Origin: an uncultured delta proteobacterium
GTDB lineage: Bacteria; Myxococcota; Myxococcia; Myxococcales; 40CM-4-68-19
Direction: 5' to 3'
Assembly: GCA_903911145.1 (NCBI GenBank)
Contig: CAIWCD010000032.1
Span: forward strand, 66,448-102,240
DNA: 35,793 nt
The notes beneath the pieces were generated by a model. That model had not been told where the DNA came from and did no database searches. It worked only from the letters and a program-made list of their open reading frames with translations. The translations under genes were made by a program, and so were the position numbers. Below are positions 17,265 through 26,777 of this stretch, piece by piece (position 1 is the first letter of the stretch; each line of letters opens with the position of its first letter).

Positions 17265-17350
17265 GGGAACTCGGTCTTGGCACGCTGCGATGCGCGCAGG
17301 CAATCGGCCTGCAGTGCGACCGGGCCTGTCGGAGGCGGGTGCTAGAAGGC

Positions 17351-17402
17351 TCTGGACTTCAGACGCGCGGCAGTTCCCGAATTCCAAAGCCCAAAGTCCA
17401 GA
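17351..17402 (+). promoter_or_regulatory. Inverted repeat in the recC leader
   Basis: Perfect 9-bp arms, TCTGGACTT (17351-17359) and AAGTCCAGA (17394-17402), flank 34 nt that include GAATTC. The downstream arm ends 22 bp before the recC start codon. It could be an operator or a leader hairpin controlling recCBD, but there is no second example in the window for comparison. Confidence 0.35.
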
Positions 17403-17424
17403 CTCCCCCCGGGGAACCAACGCC

Positions 17425-20400
17425 GTGCTCAAGGTCTGCTACTCGAACAAGCCTGAGGCGCTCGCGGTCCGACTGCAGGAGGATCTGGTCGTGGCCGTGG
17501 GCATGCCGCCGCGCGACCTCTTCAAGCCGACCCAGTTGATCGTCGCCAGCCGGCCGCTCGAGACCTGGCTCCTGCATCAACTCGCGCCGCGCGTGGGCAT
17601 CGTCGCCAACTTCGAGACGTGGATGCTGCGGCGCTTTACCAGCGCTCTGGTTGTGCGCGCGTTTCCGGGAAAGGCCGCACTCGACGGGCGGGCGCTCTCC
17701 GAATTGCTGCTCGCGATCTTCCTCGACGGAGAGCTCGCGGGCCACGAACTCGCGCCGGTGCGAAGCTATCTGGGCCGCACTGGGCGCGGTGCGGATGAAC
17801 TTCGCGCAGCCCAGCTTGCCGCGCAACTCGGCCGCGTTTTCGAGGAGTACATCTTCTCGCGCGCGGAGATGCTCGAGGCCTGGGCGCAGCGCAGACCCTC
17901 TCCGGCGGACGGCGGCGGCGAGCTTGCGGCCTGGCAGAGCAAGCTGTGGCGACGCGTGCTGGCTGCGTCGCAGGACCGATTCGTGCTGCCGACGCGGCTC
18001 ACCGAGATCGCGCCTTCCCTGCTCGTGCCGGGCGGCGAACCGCTCTTCGCTTTCGGTCTCTCGATTCTCGGCCAGAGCTATCACCAGCTGCTCGTCCACC
18101 TCGCGAAGGCCTGCGACGTCCACGTCTACGCGCTCAACCCCTGCATGGAGTTCTGGGAGGATCTGCCGTCGGTGCGGGATCGCAAGCAGCAGTTCGCGCG
18201 CAAGGCCGAATCGCTCTCGCCCGCGGCCCTGGCGGCCTGGGACCCCTACGGCCTGCGCAACGACGAGTGCCGTCCGCTCGCGCTCTGGGGCCGTCCGGGT
18301 CGCGAAGCGGTGCGGCTGCTCAACGAGGCGAGCCGCGGAACCTGCTCGGCGATCTACGTTGATCCGAAGAAGCGGGGAGACTCGCTGCTGCGCGGGCTGC
18401 AGGCCGACATGCTGGTGCGCAAGCCGGGCGTGCCCGACGAAACGTATGCTCAGGGCCCGGCGTCCGACGGCATCGAGCTCGTCCGCGCGCCGAGCGTGCG
18501 TCGGGAGTGCGAGTTCGTCGCGGGCCGCATCTGGGCGCTGCTCCAGAGCGGGTCGGCGACAGGCGACAACGCGGCGCTGCGCCTCGACGAGATCGCCGTG
18601 CTGATCGCCGCGAAGGACGCCGAGGAGTACGTCGCGCCGCTGCTCAACACGTTCCGGGAGCACAGCGATCTGCCGTGGCAGCTCACCGGCCTGCCCTTCG
18701 CGCTGACGAGCCCGGTCGTCGAGGCCGCGCTGCTCCTGCTCGAGCTGCCGCTCTCCCGACTGACGCGGGCCGATCTGCTGCGCGTGATGACGCACCCGAT
18801 CGTCGCCGAGCGCTTCCCTGGCGCGGACGCCCGGTCGTGGGTGGACTGGTCCGCCGATCTCGGCATCGCGCACGGGGCGAGCCACGCCGATCATCAAGGC
18901 ACGTACATCGAGCGCGACGTCCTCAATTGGGATCAAGGGCTCAAGCGAATCGCGCTCGGCGCGTTTCTCTCCACGCGCGCAGAGAATGACGAGCGGCTCT
19001 TCCCTCTCGGCGACGAGCGCTACCTCCCCGATCCCGCGGGCCGCAAGCTCGAGGAGGGTGCGGGCGCGCTGCTCCTGCTCGCCCGTTCGCTGCTCGCCGA
19101 CGCGCAGGCGCTTCGCTCCGCCGAGCGGACGGCGCGCGAATGGTCCGAGCTGCTCGCGACGCTGTTGTCCGCCTATCTGACTCCTCGCGACGATGCCGAG
19201 AAGCGTGCGCTCGATGCCTGCCTGAAGTCGGTGCGCGAACTCGCGACGCACGAGCTTGGCTCTCGACCCATCTCTTTTCGCCTCGCGAAGGAGCTCACGC
19301 GCGAGCAGCTCGCGAGCGCTGGCGCGAGTTCAGGCGGCGCAGTGTCCGGAGGCGTGCGCATCTCGACGCTCTCCGCCTCGCGGGCCATCCCCGCGCGCGT
19401 GACGTTCATCGTCGGTCTCTCCGAAGGAGCGTTCCCGGCGAGCGATCGCCCTGACGCGCTCGACCTGCGTGCAAAACGTCCGCAGGCCGGCGACGCGAGC
19501 GGGCGAGAGAAGGATGAGTACCTCTTTCTCGAGGCGCTGCTCTGCGCCAACGATCGCCTGATCCTCTCGCACGTCTCGCGCGATGAGCGCACGGGCGCGC
19601 AGCGCAATGCCTCGCCCGTGGTGGTCGAGCTGCAGCACCTCCTCGATGCGGGCTATCTGGGCCGCGACGGGAGCGAGACGGATGCGCATCCGCTGGTGAC
19701 CACGCTGCCTCTCTGGCGCGCCGACGCGGATCCCGCAGGCGACGCGAAGATCATCCCGACCGCTCCAGGCCTTGCCGAGCGGCGTTTGCGCAGCGTCGGG
19801 GCCACGCTGCGAATGCTTGCCGGGCCGCTTGCTCCCGGCACCACCGCACGCGAGCTCACTGCGCAGCTTGGCGACCATGCGCGGGTCGAACTCTCCGCGG
19901 CGCTCAGGTTCCCGCCCTCTGCGCCGCCATCCGTGGTCGAGGAGGAGACGCGCCGGATCACGCTCTCGCAGCTGCGCGGATACCTCTCGTGTCCGCTGCA
20001 GGGCTCGGCCCGCGTGCGGCTGCGGCTCGAGGACGACGAGGAGGATCTGCTCGATCGCAGCGATGAGGTCTTCACGGCCTCGGCGATGACGGCGGCGCGG
20101 ATGGCGCGCGAGGTGTTCATCGAGGCCTTTCGCGAAGGCGGCGCGCCCGCTCTCTCTGGCGACTCACGCATTCGCGAGGAGACATGGGAGCGCCACGCCG
20201 ATCTTCTCGTCGAGCAGGGCGAGCTGCCGATCGGGCCCTTTCTCGAGGCGCAGCGCACAGACGATCGCGCCGTGCTCGACTCCTGGTGCGAGGCGGCGAA
20301 GAGCCTCGGCGTATCTGAAAATCTCCCGCTGCAGCTCATCCGCTTCGGACCGGCCGACGAGCACGATCGGGTCGAGCAGGTGCTCGATGCGCCCAACTTT

Positions 20401-21033
20401 CTGCTCGAGCTTCCCGGCCCCGTTGCGCGAACGATCCGCGTGCAGCTCGTCGGCGCGACCGAGCCGCAGGTCGGGCCGGACGCCTGTCTGCGCCTCCTGC
20501 GCAAGAAGGCGCCGCCGTCGGAGGACGACCAGCTGATCGATGCGATCGGCTGCTGGCTCGACCGCGTCGTGCTCGCCGCGAGCGGACTGCTTGCTCCCGC
20601 GCCGTACGAGATCGCGCTCGCCTATCGCGACCGCGTCTGTCCGATCCGGCTGCGCCCGATCGCGCAGGACGAGGCGCGGGCGCTGCTCGCGACGCTGCTC
20701 ACCGATCTGCTCGCGGGTGACAACGAGTTGCTGCTTCCGCTCGCTGCGGTCGTCGAGAAGAGCTCGGGCTCGACGCGGCCGTTTCCTGCGATCGCGAGCG
20801 AGATGTTGTCCAACCAGCGGCGGCCCGTCTGCAGAGGTCCGCTGCGCAGGCTCGATGGCTTCCGCATCCCCGATGAAGACGAGGCCGCGCGGCTGATCGG
20901 GAGGCGTTTCACGCTCTTCTTCGATCGGCTCGTGCGCGCGGAGCCTGCTGCAGCGGCCGCCGATGCGAGTGGTGCGGACGCGAAGCCGACGAAAGCGAAG
21001 CCGGGTCGGAAGTCGAAGAAGGGCGGCGCCTAG
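17425..21033 (+). CDS. recC: Exodeoxyribonuclease V subunit RecC (1202 aa)
   Basis: RecC is the non-catalytic subunit of the RecBCD helicase-nuclease. It splits the duplex, holds RecB and RecD, and reads Chi in E. coli. GTG 17425 was chosen because the protein then opens with LKVCYSNKPEALAVRL, the family's N-terminal signature, and GGGGAA lies about 9 nt upstream; a longer frame would run into the divergent phosphoesterase gene. Further landmarks are SRPLETWLLHQLAPRVGI...ANFETWMLRRF (about 35-70), a 'RRECEFVAGRIWALLQ' segment near 360 (inactivated helicase-like core) and 'STLSASRAIPARVTFIVGLSEGAFP' near 650. It ends in a Lys/Ala-rich tail, and it is longer than E. coli RecC (1122 aa). Its TAG is followed directly by the recB ATG. 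Confidence 0.93.
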   Translation: MLKVCYSNKPEALAVRLQEDLVVAVGMPPRDLFKPTQLIVASRPLETWLLHQLAPRVGIVANFETWMLRRFTSALVVRAFPGKAALDGRALSELLLAIFLDGELAGHELAPVRSYLGRTGRGADELRAAQLAAQLGRVFEEYIFSRAEMLEAWAQRRPSPADGGGELAAWQSKLWRRVLAASQDRFVLPTRLTEIAPSLLVPGGEPLFAFGLSILGQSYHQLLVHLAKACDVHVYALNPCMEFWEDLPSVRDRKQQFARKAESLSPAALAAWDPYGLRNDECRPLALWGRPGREAVRLLNEASRGTCSAIYVDPKKRGDSLLRGLQADMLVRKPGVPDETYAQGPASDGIELVRAPSVRRECEFVAGRIWALLQSGSATGDNAALRLDEIAVLIAAKDAEEYVAPLLNTFREHSDLPWQLTGLPFALTSPVVEAALLLLELPLSRLTRADLLRVMTHPIVAERFPGADARSWVDWSADLGIAHGASHADHQGTYIERDVLNWDQGLKRIALGAFLSTRAENDERLFPLGDERYLPDPAGRKLEEGAGALLLLARSLLADAQALRSAERTAREWSELLATLLSAYLTPRDDAEKRALDACLKSVRELATHELGSRPISFRLAKELTREQLASAGASSGGAVSGGVRISTLSASRAIPARVTFIVGLSEGAFPASDRPDALDLRAKRPQAGDASGREKDEYLFLEALLCANDRLILSHVSRDERTGAQRNASPVVVELQHLLDAGYLGRDGSETDAHPLVTTLPLWRADADPAGDAKIIPTAPGLAERRLRSVGATLRMLAGPLAPGTTARELTAQLGDHARVELSAALRFPPSAPPSVVEEETRRITLSQLRGYLSCPLQGSARVRLRLEDDEEDLLDRSDEVFTASAMTAARMAREVFIEAFREGGAPALSGDSRIREETWERHADLLVEQGELPIGPFLEAQRTDDRAVLDSWCEAAKSLGVSENLPLQLIRFGPADEHDRVEQVLDAPNFLLELPGPVARTIRVQLVGATEPQVGPDACLRLLRKKAPPSEDDQLIDAIGCWLDRVVLAASGLLAPAPYEIALAYRDRVCPIRLRPIAQDEARALLATLLTDLLAGDNELLLPLAAVVEKSSGSTRPFPAIASEMLSNQRRPVCRGPLRRLDGFRIPDEDEAARLIGRRFTLFFDRLVRAEPAAAAADASGADAKPTKAKPGRKSKKGGA

Positions 21034-24000
21034 ATGAGCAACACGTCGCTGCCCCGCTATCCGCGGCCGAAGATTCTCGACTCGCTGCCGACCTGCGGAC
21101 ACCAGGTCATCGAGGCCTCGGCGGGGACGGGCAAGACCTTCACCATCGAGCATCTCGTCGTCGACCGCGTGCTCTCCGGTACGGCGCTGCAGAGCATCCT
21201 CGTGGTGACCTTCACCGATCGCGCCGCTGCCGAGCTGCGGGCGCGCATCCGCAACCTCCTGCGGAGCATGCTCGATGCCGCGAGCCGGCCAGCGGACGAG
21301 TCGGTGCCGGAGCCGTTCTGGACGCTCGATGAGCAGGCGCGCGCACGGCTCGCAGATGCACTCGCGCGCATCGACTCCGCGGCCATCTCGACCATCCACG
21401 CCTTCTGCCAGAGCCTGCTCACCGAGAACGCGTTTGCGCACCGGCGGCTCTTCACGCAGCAGCTCACCGACGGCGCGGAGATCTTCTCGAGTGTGTTTCG
21501 CGATTATCTGCGCGCGCAGTTGAAGAGCGATCCCGAGTTTGCGCTGCTGCTGCGGCCGCATCTTCGCGGGAACGGATTCGACGAGGACTCAAGCCTCGTC
21601 TCGCTCGAGGCGAAGCTCTACGAGCTCTCCCGGTTCCACGGCACGCTGATGCCCGCGCTCGACGCGGACGCGATCGATGGCGCGCTGGCGCTGCTTCCCG
21701 AATCGCTGCCGAGCGCGGAGGAGCTCGCCGAGAGCTACAAGGGGCGTCTGGGGCGTCCGAAGATCACGCGCGTGCTCGGCGGGATCCTCGCGGCGCTGAA
21801 GACGGCGCGGGCTGAATCGGGCGCGGCGCGGCTGCTGGCGCTCGGCGGCAATGAGCTTCTTGGTGCGATCGACGACGGCCGGGCGATCGACTACGCGCTC
21901 GACGTTCTTGAGACGACCGCGCTCGCGGCCGCGCCAGCACTGCGCGAGACGCTCACGCAGCTTTCGCACAGCCTGCCCCCGGCCGATGCGCTGCTCGCCC
22001 GGCTGCACCTTGCGCGCATTCGCGAGCAGGTCCGCAAGGCCAAGCAGGAGCGCGGCCTCTTCGACTACGACGACATGCTCGCGGTGATCGCGGCCAGCCT
22101 CGACGGCGAGGCCGCGGAGGCGGTGAAGAGCTCGCTGCGCGACCGCTACAAGTTCGCGCTTATCGACGAGTTTCAGGACACCGATCCTACGCAGTGGAAG
22201 ATCTTCCGGACCCTCTTCGCAGAGAGCGAAGGCAAGACCTGGCTCTCGGTGATCGGCGATCCCAAGCAGGCGATCTACGGGTTTCGCGCGGCCGACGTGG
22301 AGACGTATCTGGGCGCGCGCACGACGCTGCTCGGCGAGACGGACGAAGCGAAACTCGGGAGCCGCATCGTGCGGCTGCGGGACAACTTCCGCTCGAGCGA
22401 GCGGATGATCCGCGCCTACAACCTCGTGCTCCAGAAGACGAGCGTCGAGGAGGGGACGCTCTTTCAGGCAGACCCGCGCATCGCCTACGGGCCGGACGCC
22501 GAGGTGAAGTGCGGCGAGACGACGGTGCGGCTCGTCGATCGCGACGGGCAGGAGCTGCCGCCGGTGCAGATCCTCCGCGGGCAGCTCACGGGTCTCATCG
22601 GCAAGCGCAACGCGGTGGTGCCCGTGGCTCGGTACATCGCGGAGGAGATCGAGCGGCTGCTCGCTCCGACAGGTCCTCTGCTCTGCGACAAACGCGACCG
22701 TGCGGGGAGGGCGCTGCGCGCGGACGACATCTTCGTGCTCGCCCGCTCCAGGTCTGATTCGCAGCACGTCGCCGCTGAGCTCGCCGCACGCGGGCTGCCC
22801 TTCTCCTTCTACAAGCTCGACGGTCTCTTCCAGACGGACGAGGTCGCCGATCTCATCGATCTGCTGTCGGCGATCGCGCAGCCGGACGAGCGCTTGCGGC
22901 GCGTGCGGGCGTGGCTGACTCCCTTTTTTGGACTCAAGCCTCTCGAGGTCGAGCAGGCGCTCGCGGCGCCCGACGATCATCCTCTCGTGCAGCGGCTGCT
23001 GGCGTGGAATGCGCACGCGCGCCGCCACGACTTTGCACGCCTCTTCTCGGCGATTCTCGAGGAGAGCGGGCTTGCGCGGCGGGCGGCGTTGCTGCCCGAC
23101 GAGGCCTCCTCGCTGGCCAATCTCCAGCGCGTCCTCGAGCTGCTCTCGGCGCAGGCCCGCGTGCGCCACGCGACGCTCCCGGAGCTCGTCGCGCTTCTGC
23201 GCGCGTGGCGGGAAGACCGCGCCCAGCCTCAGCAAGCGGACGCCGACGTGCAACCGCTCTCGACCGACAAGCCCGCCGTGCAGCTGATGACGATGCATGC
23301 GGCGAAAGGGCTCGAGGCCGCCGTGGTGTTCCTCGTCGGCGGCGCGAAGGATGCTGGCGCGGGTTCTCTGCGCGTCTATCACCAGGGAGGAGAGCGGAAG
23401 GCCTGGCAGGGCGCCGTTCCGAAATCGCTTCGTGACGAGGTGGAGCGCGAGCAGCGCGGGGAAGATGAGCGTCTGCTCTACGTCGCGCTGACGCGTGCGC
23501 GCGCGCGGATGATCCTGCCGCAGTTCATCTCGACCGACAAGAGTGGCGCACAAGGGCCAGCGAAGCTGACGGGCGCGTACGGGCCGCTCAACGTGCGCCT
23601 CTGGCATCTGCTCGCGCGAGAGACCGATCCAGCGCTCTTCGAGATCGCGATGCTCCCGCCTGCGCAGGGCGCGGACGCGACGCTCGCCCCGTCGGGCGCG
23701 CAGCAAGCGGCGCTCTCAAGCTGGCAGCCACCGCCCGGGTTGGTGCCTGACGCCGCGCACGACGGCAACCGGCTCCGCGGGCTCGCGAGGGCGCGGACGG
23801 GAGCGCTCGTGACCTCCTATTCGCAGCTCGCCCGCGGCGTGAAGCAGGAGCCGCTCGAGGTCGACAAGCAGGAGGCGATGCGCGAGACGCACGATGCGGA
23901 GGCGAGCGGGGGCGAGCTGGTCTCATCGAACGTGGTGGGAAATTTTCTCCACGACGCGCTCGAGCTGCTCGACCTTCCGCGCGTACGCACGCTGCCGTCC

Positions 24001-24648
24001 GTCGAGGCGTTCGAGCGCGATGCGCCGATGCGCGCACTCATCGAGCCGCTCGCCGACCGCGCAGGGATCGCTCCCGCGCAGCGGCCCCACGCCTATCGGC
24101 TGCTCTTTGCGGCGGTGCGCCGGTCGATCCCGGTCGGGCCGTTCGGAAGCGTGCCCAGCATCGCCGCGCTCACGAAGGTCCTACGCGAGACGGAGTTCCT
24201 CTTCCCGATCCCCGAGCGCAACCATCGGCTGCTCGGCGCTCCACGCGATGGCGCGGACGAACCCTTCGCGGTCGGCCGCGGCTTCGTCAAAGGCTTCATC
24301 GACGTCCTCTTCGAGCACGAGGGGCGTGTCTACTTCGGCGACTGGAAGAGCTCCGTCGTGCGCGACGCCTCGCCGGCCGCGCTCTCGAGCTACATCGGCA
24401 CGCATTTCCACTGGCAGATCGTCGTCTACTCCGTCGCGGTGCTGCGCATGCTCGATATCCACGACGAGGCCGCGTACGAGCGGCGCTTCGGTGGGCTGCT
24501 CTACTTCTTCCTGCGCAACATGGAGGCGACGCCGCCAGGGGCCGAGACCCTCGGGACCTGGTTCGAGCGGCCCGATTGGACCACCGTGAAGCAGTGGGAG
24601 CGCGAGCTGCTCCAGCATGGCTTCGCGCGCGAGGAGAGGACGCCATGA
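21034..24648 (+). CDS. recB: Exodeoxyribonuclease V subunit RecB (1204 aa)
   Basis: RecB is the 3'-5' SF1 helicase plus nuclease subunit of RecBCD, which unwinds and resects double-strand DNA ends and loads RecA. Walker A ASAGTGKT is at residues 28-35, DEFQDTD (motif II) at about 378-384, GDPKQAIYGFR (motif III) near 408, TMHAAKGLEAAVVFL (motif V) near 752 and LLYVALTRARARM (motif VI) near 811. The C-terminal nuclease domain has NFLHDALE (His near 972), GFIDVLF (Asp near 1090) and DWKSS (Asp/Lys near 1103-1105), the same order as His956, Asp1067, Asp1080 and Lys1082 in E. coli. The nuclease therefore looks active. The start codon abuts the recC stop (TAGATG), and the recD start overlaps its own stop (ATGA). 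E. coli RecB is 1180 aa. Confidence 0.96.
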   Translation: MSNTSLPRYPRPKILDSLPTCGHQVIEASAGTGKTFTIEHLVVDRVLSGTALQSILVVTFTDRAAAELRARIRNLLRSMLDAASRPADESVPEPFWTLDEQARARLADALARIDSAAISTIHAFCQSLLTENAFAHRRLFTQQLTDGAEIFSSVFRDYLRAQLKSDPEFALLLRPHLRGNGFDEDSSLVSLEAKLYELSRFHGTLMPALDADAIDGALALLPESLPSAEELAESYKGRLGRPKITRVLGGILAALKTARAESGAARLLALGGNELLGAIDDGRAIDYALDVLETTALAAAPALRETLTQLSHSLPPADALLARLHLARIREQVRKAKQERGLFDYDDMLAVIAASLDGEAAEAVKSSLRDRYKFALIDEFQDTDPTQWKIFRTLFAESEGKTWLSVIGDPKQAIYGFRAADVETYLGARTTLLGETDEAKLGSRIVRLRDNFRSSERMIRAYNLVLQKTSVEEGTLFQADPRIAYGPDAEVKCGETTVRLVDRDGQELPPVQILRGQLTGLIGKRNAVVPVARYIAEEIERLLAPTGPLLCDKRDRAGRALRADDIFVLARSRSDSQHVAAELAARGLPFSFYKLDGLFQTDEVADLIDLLSAIAQPDERLRRVRAWLTPFFGLKPLEVEQALAAPDDHPLVQRLLAWNAHARRHDFARLFSAILEESGLARRAALLPDEASSLANLQRVLELLSAQARVRHATLPELVALLRAWREDRAQPQQADADVQPLSTDKPAVQLMTMHAAKGLEAAVVFLVGGAKDAGAGSLRVYHQGGERKAWQGAVPKSLRDEVEREQRGEDERLLYVALTRARARMILPQFISTDKSGAQGPAKLTGAYGPLNVRLWHLLARETDPALFEIAMLPPAQGADATLAPSGAQQAALSSWQPPPGLVPDAAHDGNRLRGLARARTGALVTSYSQLARGVKQEPLEVDKQEAMRETHDAEASGGELVSSNVVGNFLHDALELLDLPRVRTLPSVEAFERDAPMRALIEPLADRAGIAPAQRPHAYRLLFAAVRRSIPVGPFGSVPSIAALTKVLRETEFLFPIPERNHRLLGAPRDGADEPFAVGRGFVKGFIDVLFEHEGRVYFGDWKSSVVRDASPAALSSYIGTHFHWQIVVYSVAVLRMLDIHDEAAYERRFGGLLYFFLRNMEATPPGAETLGTWFERPDWTTVKQWERELLQHGFAREERTP

Positions 24649-26777
24649 GCCGCGCGCGATTGTCGCCCCACGGATCGCTCGCTCGCCAGTTCGGCGGGGC
24701 TCAAGACGAGGCGTGGCACGGACCTCTGCGCGCTGAGCTCGGCGACGATCTCTTTGCCGCCGCGAACGAGTTGGCGAATCTGGGCGCGCAAGGCGGAGCG
24801 GACCTTCGCAATGCGCTGCTGGCGCTCGCTGCGGCCTGCCTCCACGGCGGACGCAGCGGAAGCACGCGCTTGCCGATTGGCAATCCCGCGCACGGGCCGC
24901 TCTGCGAGACCTTCGCGGCGCTGCGCGTTCCTTCTCTCGTCGCGGCGCGGGCCTTCGAGCTGCTCGCGGCGGACCAGAGTGCGCGAGGCGATGCGCAGCC
25001 GCTGCTGGGCGCGCGCGGGGAGTTCAAGCCGCTCATCCTCGACGGCGACGCGCTCTGCATCCAGTGGATGGCCTTTCAGGAGGACGACCTCGGCCAGCGG
25101 CTGCGCGCGCGCTACGCCGAGGCGCTCGCGCCGTTCGAGGAGAAGAAGGTCGCGCTGGCGCTGCACGACCTGCTCGCTCGAGCGCCGATGCGCGCGGGCC
25201 GTGCGATCACGCTCTCCGACGAGCAGCAGCGCGCCGTCATCGCGGCCGCGCACCAGCCGCTCACGGTGATCTCAGGCGGGCCAGGCACGGGCAAGACGTC
25301 GATCGTCGTCTCGATTCTGCGGCTGCTCGCGCGTCTCGGAACGGGGCCCGAATCGATCGCGCTCGCGGCGCCGACGGGCAAGGCGGCCAACCGGATGGAG
25401 GAGTCGATCGTCGCGTACCTGAGCGGCATCGGTGATCCCGCGGCCGAGGATTCAGGCCTGCTCGCCGTGCGCCCGGCGCCGACGACGCTCCATCGCCTGC
25501 TGGGATATTCGCAGAGGCGAAATCGCTTCGCGCACCATGCGCAGAATCCGCTGCCGCACCGCATGGTCATCGTCGACGAGGCGTCGATGATCGATCTGGC
25601 AATGATGGATCGGCTGGTGCGCGCGGTGGGCGCGGGCGCGCATCTGGTGCTGCTCGGCGATGCGGAGCAGCTCCCGTCGGTCGAGGCGGGCGCGGTGCTG
25701 CGCGATCTCGTGCCGCTCTCTTCCGTGGCGCCGGCGCGGCCGTGGGATGCGCTCGTGGGAGTCGCGCAATCTTCCGAGGTGCTGCAGGCCGCTCCCCGCA
25801 AGGTCGCGCGCGATTCGGGCAGCGACGATCTGCGCGCGCGCGGTGCGGTGCGGCTGACGAAAAGCTACCGGATGGACGAGTCCGATCCAGCCGGTCGCAA
25901 TATCTTCCTCGTCAGCCAGGCGCTGCGCGCAGGAATTGTCCCGCCGATCGTGGCCGCGAAGCCCGTCTCGGCCCATCTGCGCGAGCACAGCCGCGCCGCC
26001 GATGTGTCCTTCTCTGGCGTCGAGCTGCTCTCTGGCGCGCCGCAGGAGCGCGACGCTTTCCTTCATCGCTGGTTTCGTGAGCGGATCGCCTGCTCACCGC
26101 AGTTTGCGGCGCAGCTCGGGCGCATCTGGCCTCTCGAGGGAAACGCGATCGAAGCGTCCGCGCTCGACGCGCTCTCCCGCCTCGATGCGCAGTACCAGTC
26201 CGCGCGCCTGCTCTGCCTGACCCGCACCGCGGCGCGACCTTCGGGCACGGGAAGAGTCAACGCGCTCCTCTCCGGTCTTCTGCGCGAATTCGTCGGCGGG
26301 GTTGGCGACGACGCGGACTCAATGCTCGCGGGCGCGCCGATGATGATGACGAAGAACGATTACCAGCTCGGCCTCTTCAACGGCGATCAGGGTCTCGTCC
26401 TCTGGTCGCAGCGCGCAGACGAGTCCGCGCCCGCGCTGCGCCTGCTCGTGCGCATCAAGGGAACCTACGTCGCGCACGAACTCGACTCTCTCGGCGCGCA
26501 GTTGACGCCCTGCTGGGCGATGACGGTGCACAAGGCGCAGGGCTCCGAGTTCGATCACGTCGCGCTCATCCTCCCGACCGACGACGAGTCCGGCGGCGAG
26601 GCGGACCAACTGGCCTGCCGCGAGGTCGTCTACACCGCGATGACGCGCGCGCGCCGCTCGGTGACGGTGCTGGGCTCTGCGACTTCGCTCACGCAGGCCG
26701 TCGAGCGCAGCCTGACCCGCTGGTCTGCGCTCGGCGATCCCGGTTATTGGCGAGCCGAGGCCACAGCGAGAGATTAA
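24645..26777 (+). CDS. recD: Exodeoxyribonuclease V subunit RecD (710 aa)
   Basis: RecD is the 5'-3' SF1B helicase of RecBCD. ATG 24645 overlaps the recB TGA and has GAGGAGAGG upstream; an in-frame upstream extension inside recB was rejected. Walker A SGGPGTGKTS lies near residues 209-218, VIVDEASMIDL (motif II) near 308, LVLLGDAEQLPSVEAGAVL (motif III) near 335, MTVHKAQGSEFDHVALILP (motif V) near 626 and VYTAMTRARRSVTVLG (motif VI) near 663. The N-terminal about 190 residues form the RecB/RecC-contacting domain. At 710 aa it is longer than E. coli RecD (608 aa), with extra sequence between motifs III and IV. Its TAA overlaps the stop of the convergent transporter gene by 4 bp. Confidence 0.95.
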   Translation: MSRARLSPHGSLARQFGGAQDEAWHGPLRAELGDDLFAAANELANLGAQGGADLRNALLALAAACLHGGRSGSTRLPIGNPAHGPLCETFAALRVPSLVAARAFELLAADQSARGDAQPLLGARGEFKPLILDGDALCIQWMAFQEDDLGQRLRARYAEALAPFEEKKVALALHDLLARAPMRAGRAITLSDEQQRAVIAAAHQPLTVISGGPGTGKTSIVVSILRLLARLGTGPESIALAAPTGKAANRMEESIVAYLSGIGDPAAEDSGLLAVRPAPTTLHRLLGYSQRRNRFAHHAQNPLPHRMVIVDEASMIDLAMMDRLVRAVGAGAHLVLLGDAEQLPSVEAGAVLRDLVPLSSVAPARPWDALVGVAQSSEVLQAAPRKVARDSGSDDLRARGAVRLTKSYRMDESDPAGRNIFLVSQALRAGIVPPIVAAKPVSAHLREHSRAADVSFSGVELLSGAPQERDAFLHRWFRERIACSPQFAAQLGRIWPLEGNAIEASALDALSRLDAQYQSARLLCLTRTAARPSGTGRVNALLSGLLREFVGGVGDDADSMLAGAPMMMTKNDYQLGLFNGDQGLVLWSQRADESAPALRLLVRIKGTYVAHELDSLGAQLTPCWAMTVHKAQGSEFDHVALILPTDDESGGEADQLACREVVYTAMTRARRSVTVLGSATSLTQAVERSLTRWSALGDPGYWRAEATARD

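Noticed and set aside
17296..17312. GCAGGC-AATCG-GCCTGC mini-hairpin between the phosphoesterase and recC genes
   Set aside because: A 6-bp GC-rich stem is expected by chance in sequence of this composition and has no U-tract or promoter context.
17146..17424. Upstream extension of recC into the phosphoesterase gene
   Set aside because: The extension has no family similarity and overlaps the signal-peptide coding end of a well-supported divergent gene; GTG 17425 fits the RecC N-terminus.
17359..23706. Long minus-strand frames opposite recC and recB (17359-19251 and 21589-23706)
   Set aside because: Their translations are Arg/Glu/Leu-rich antisense composition artefacts; recC and recB on the + strand have full family motifs.
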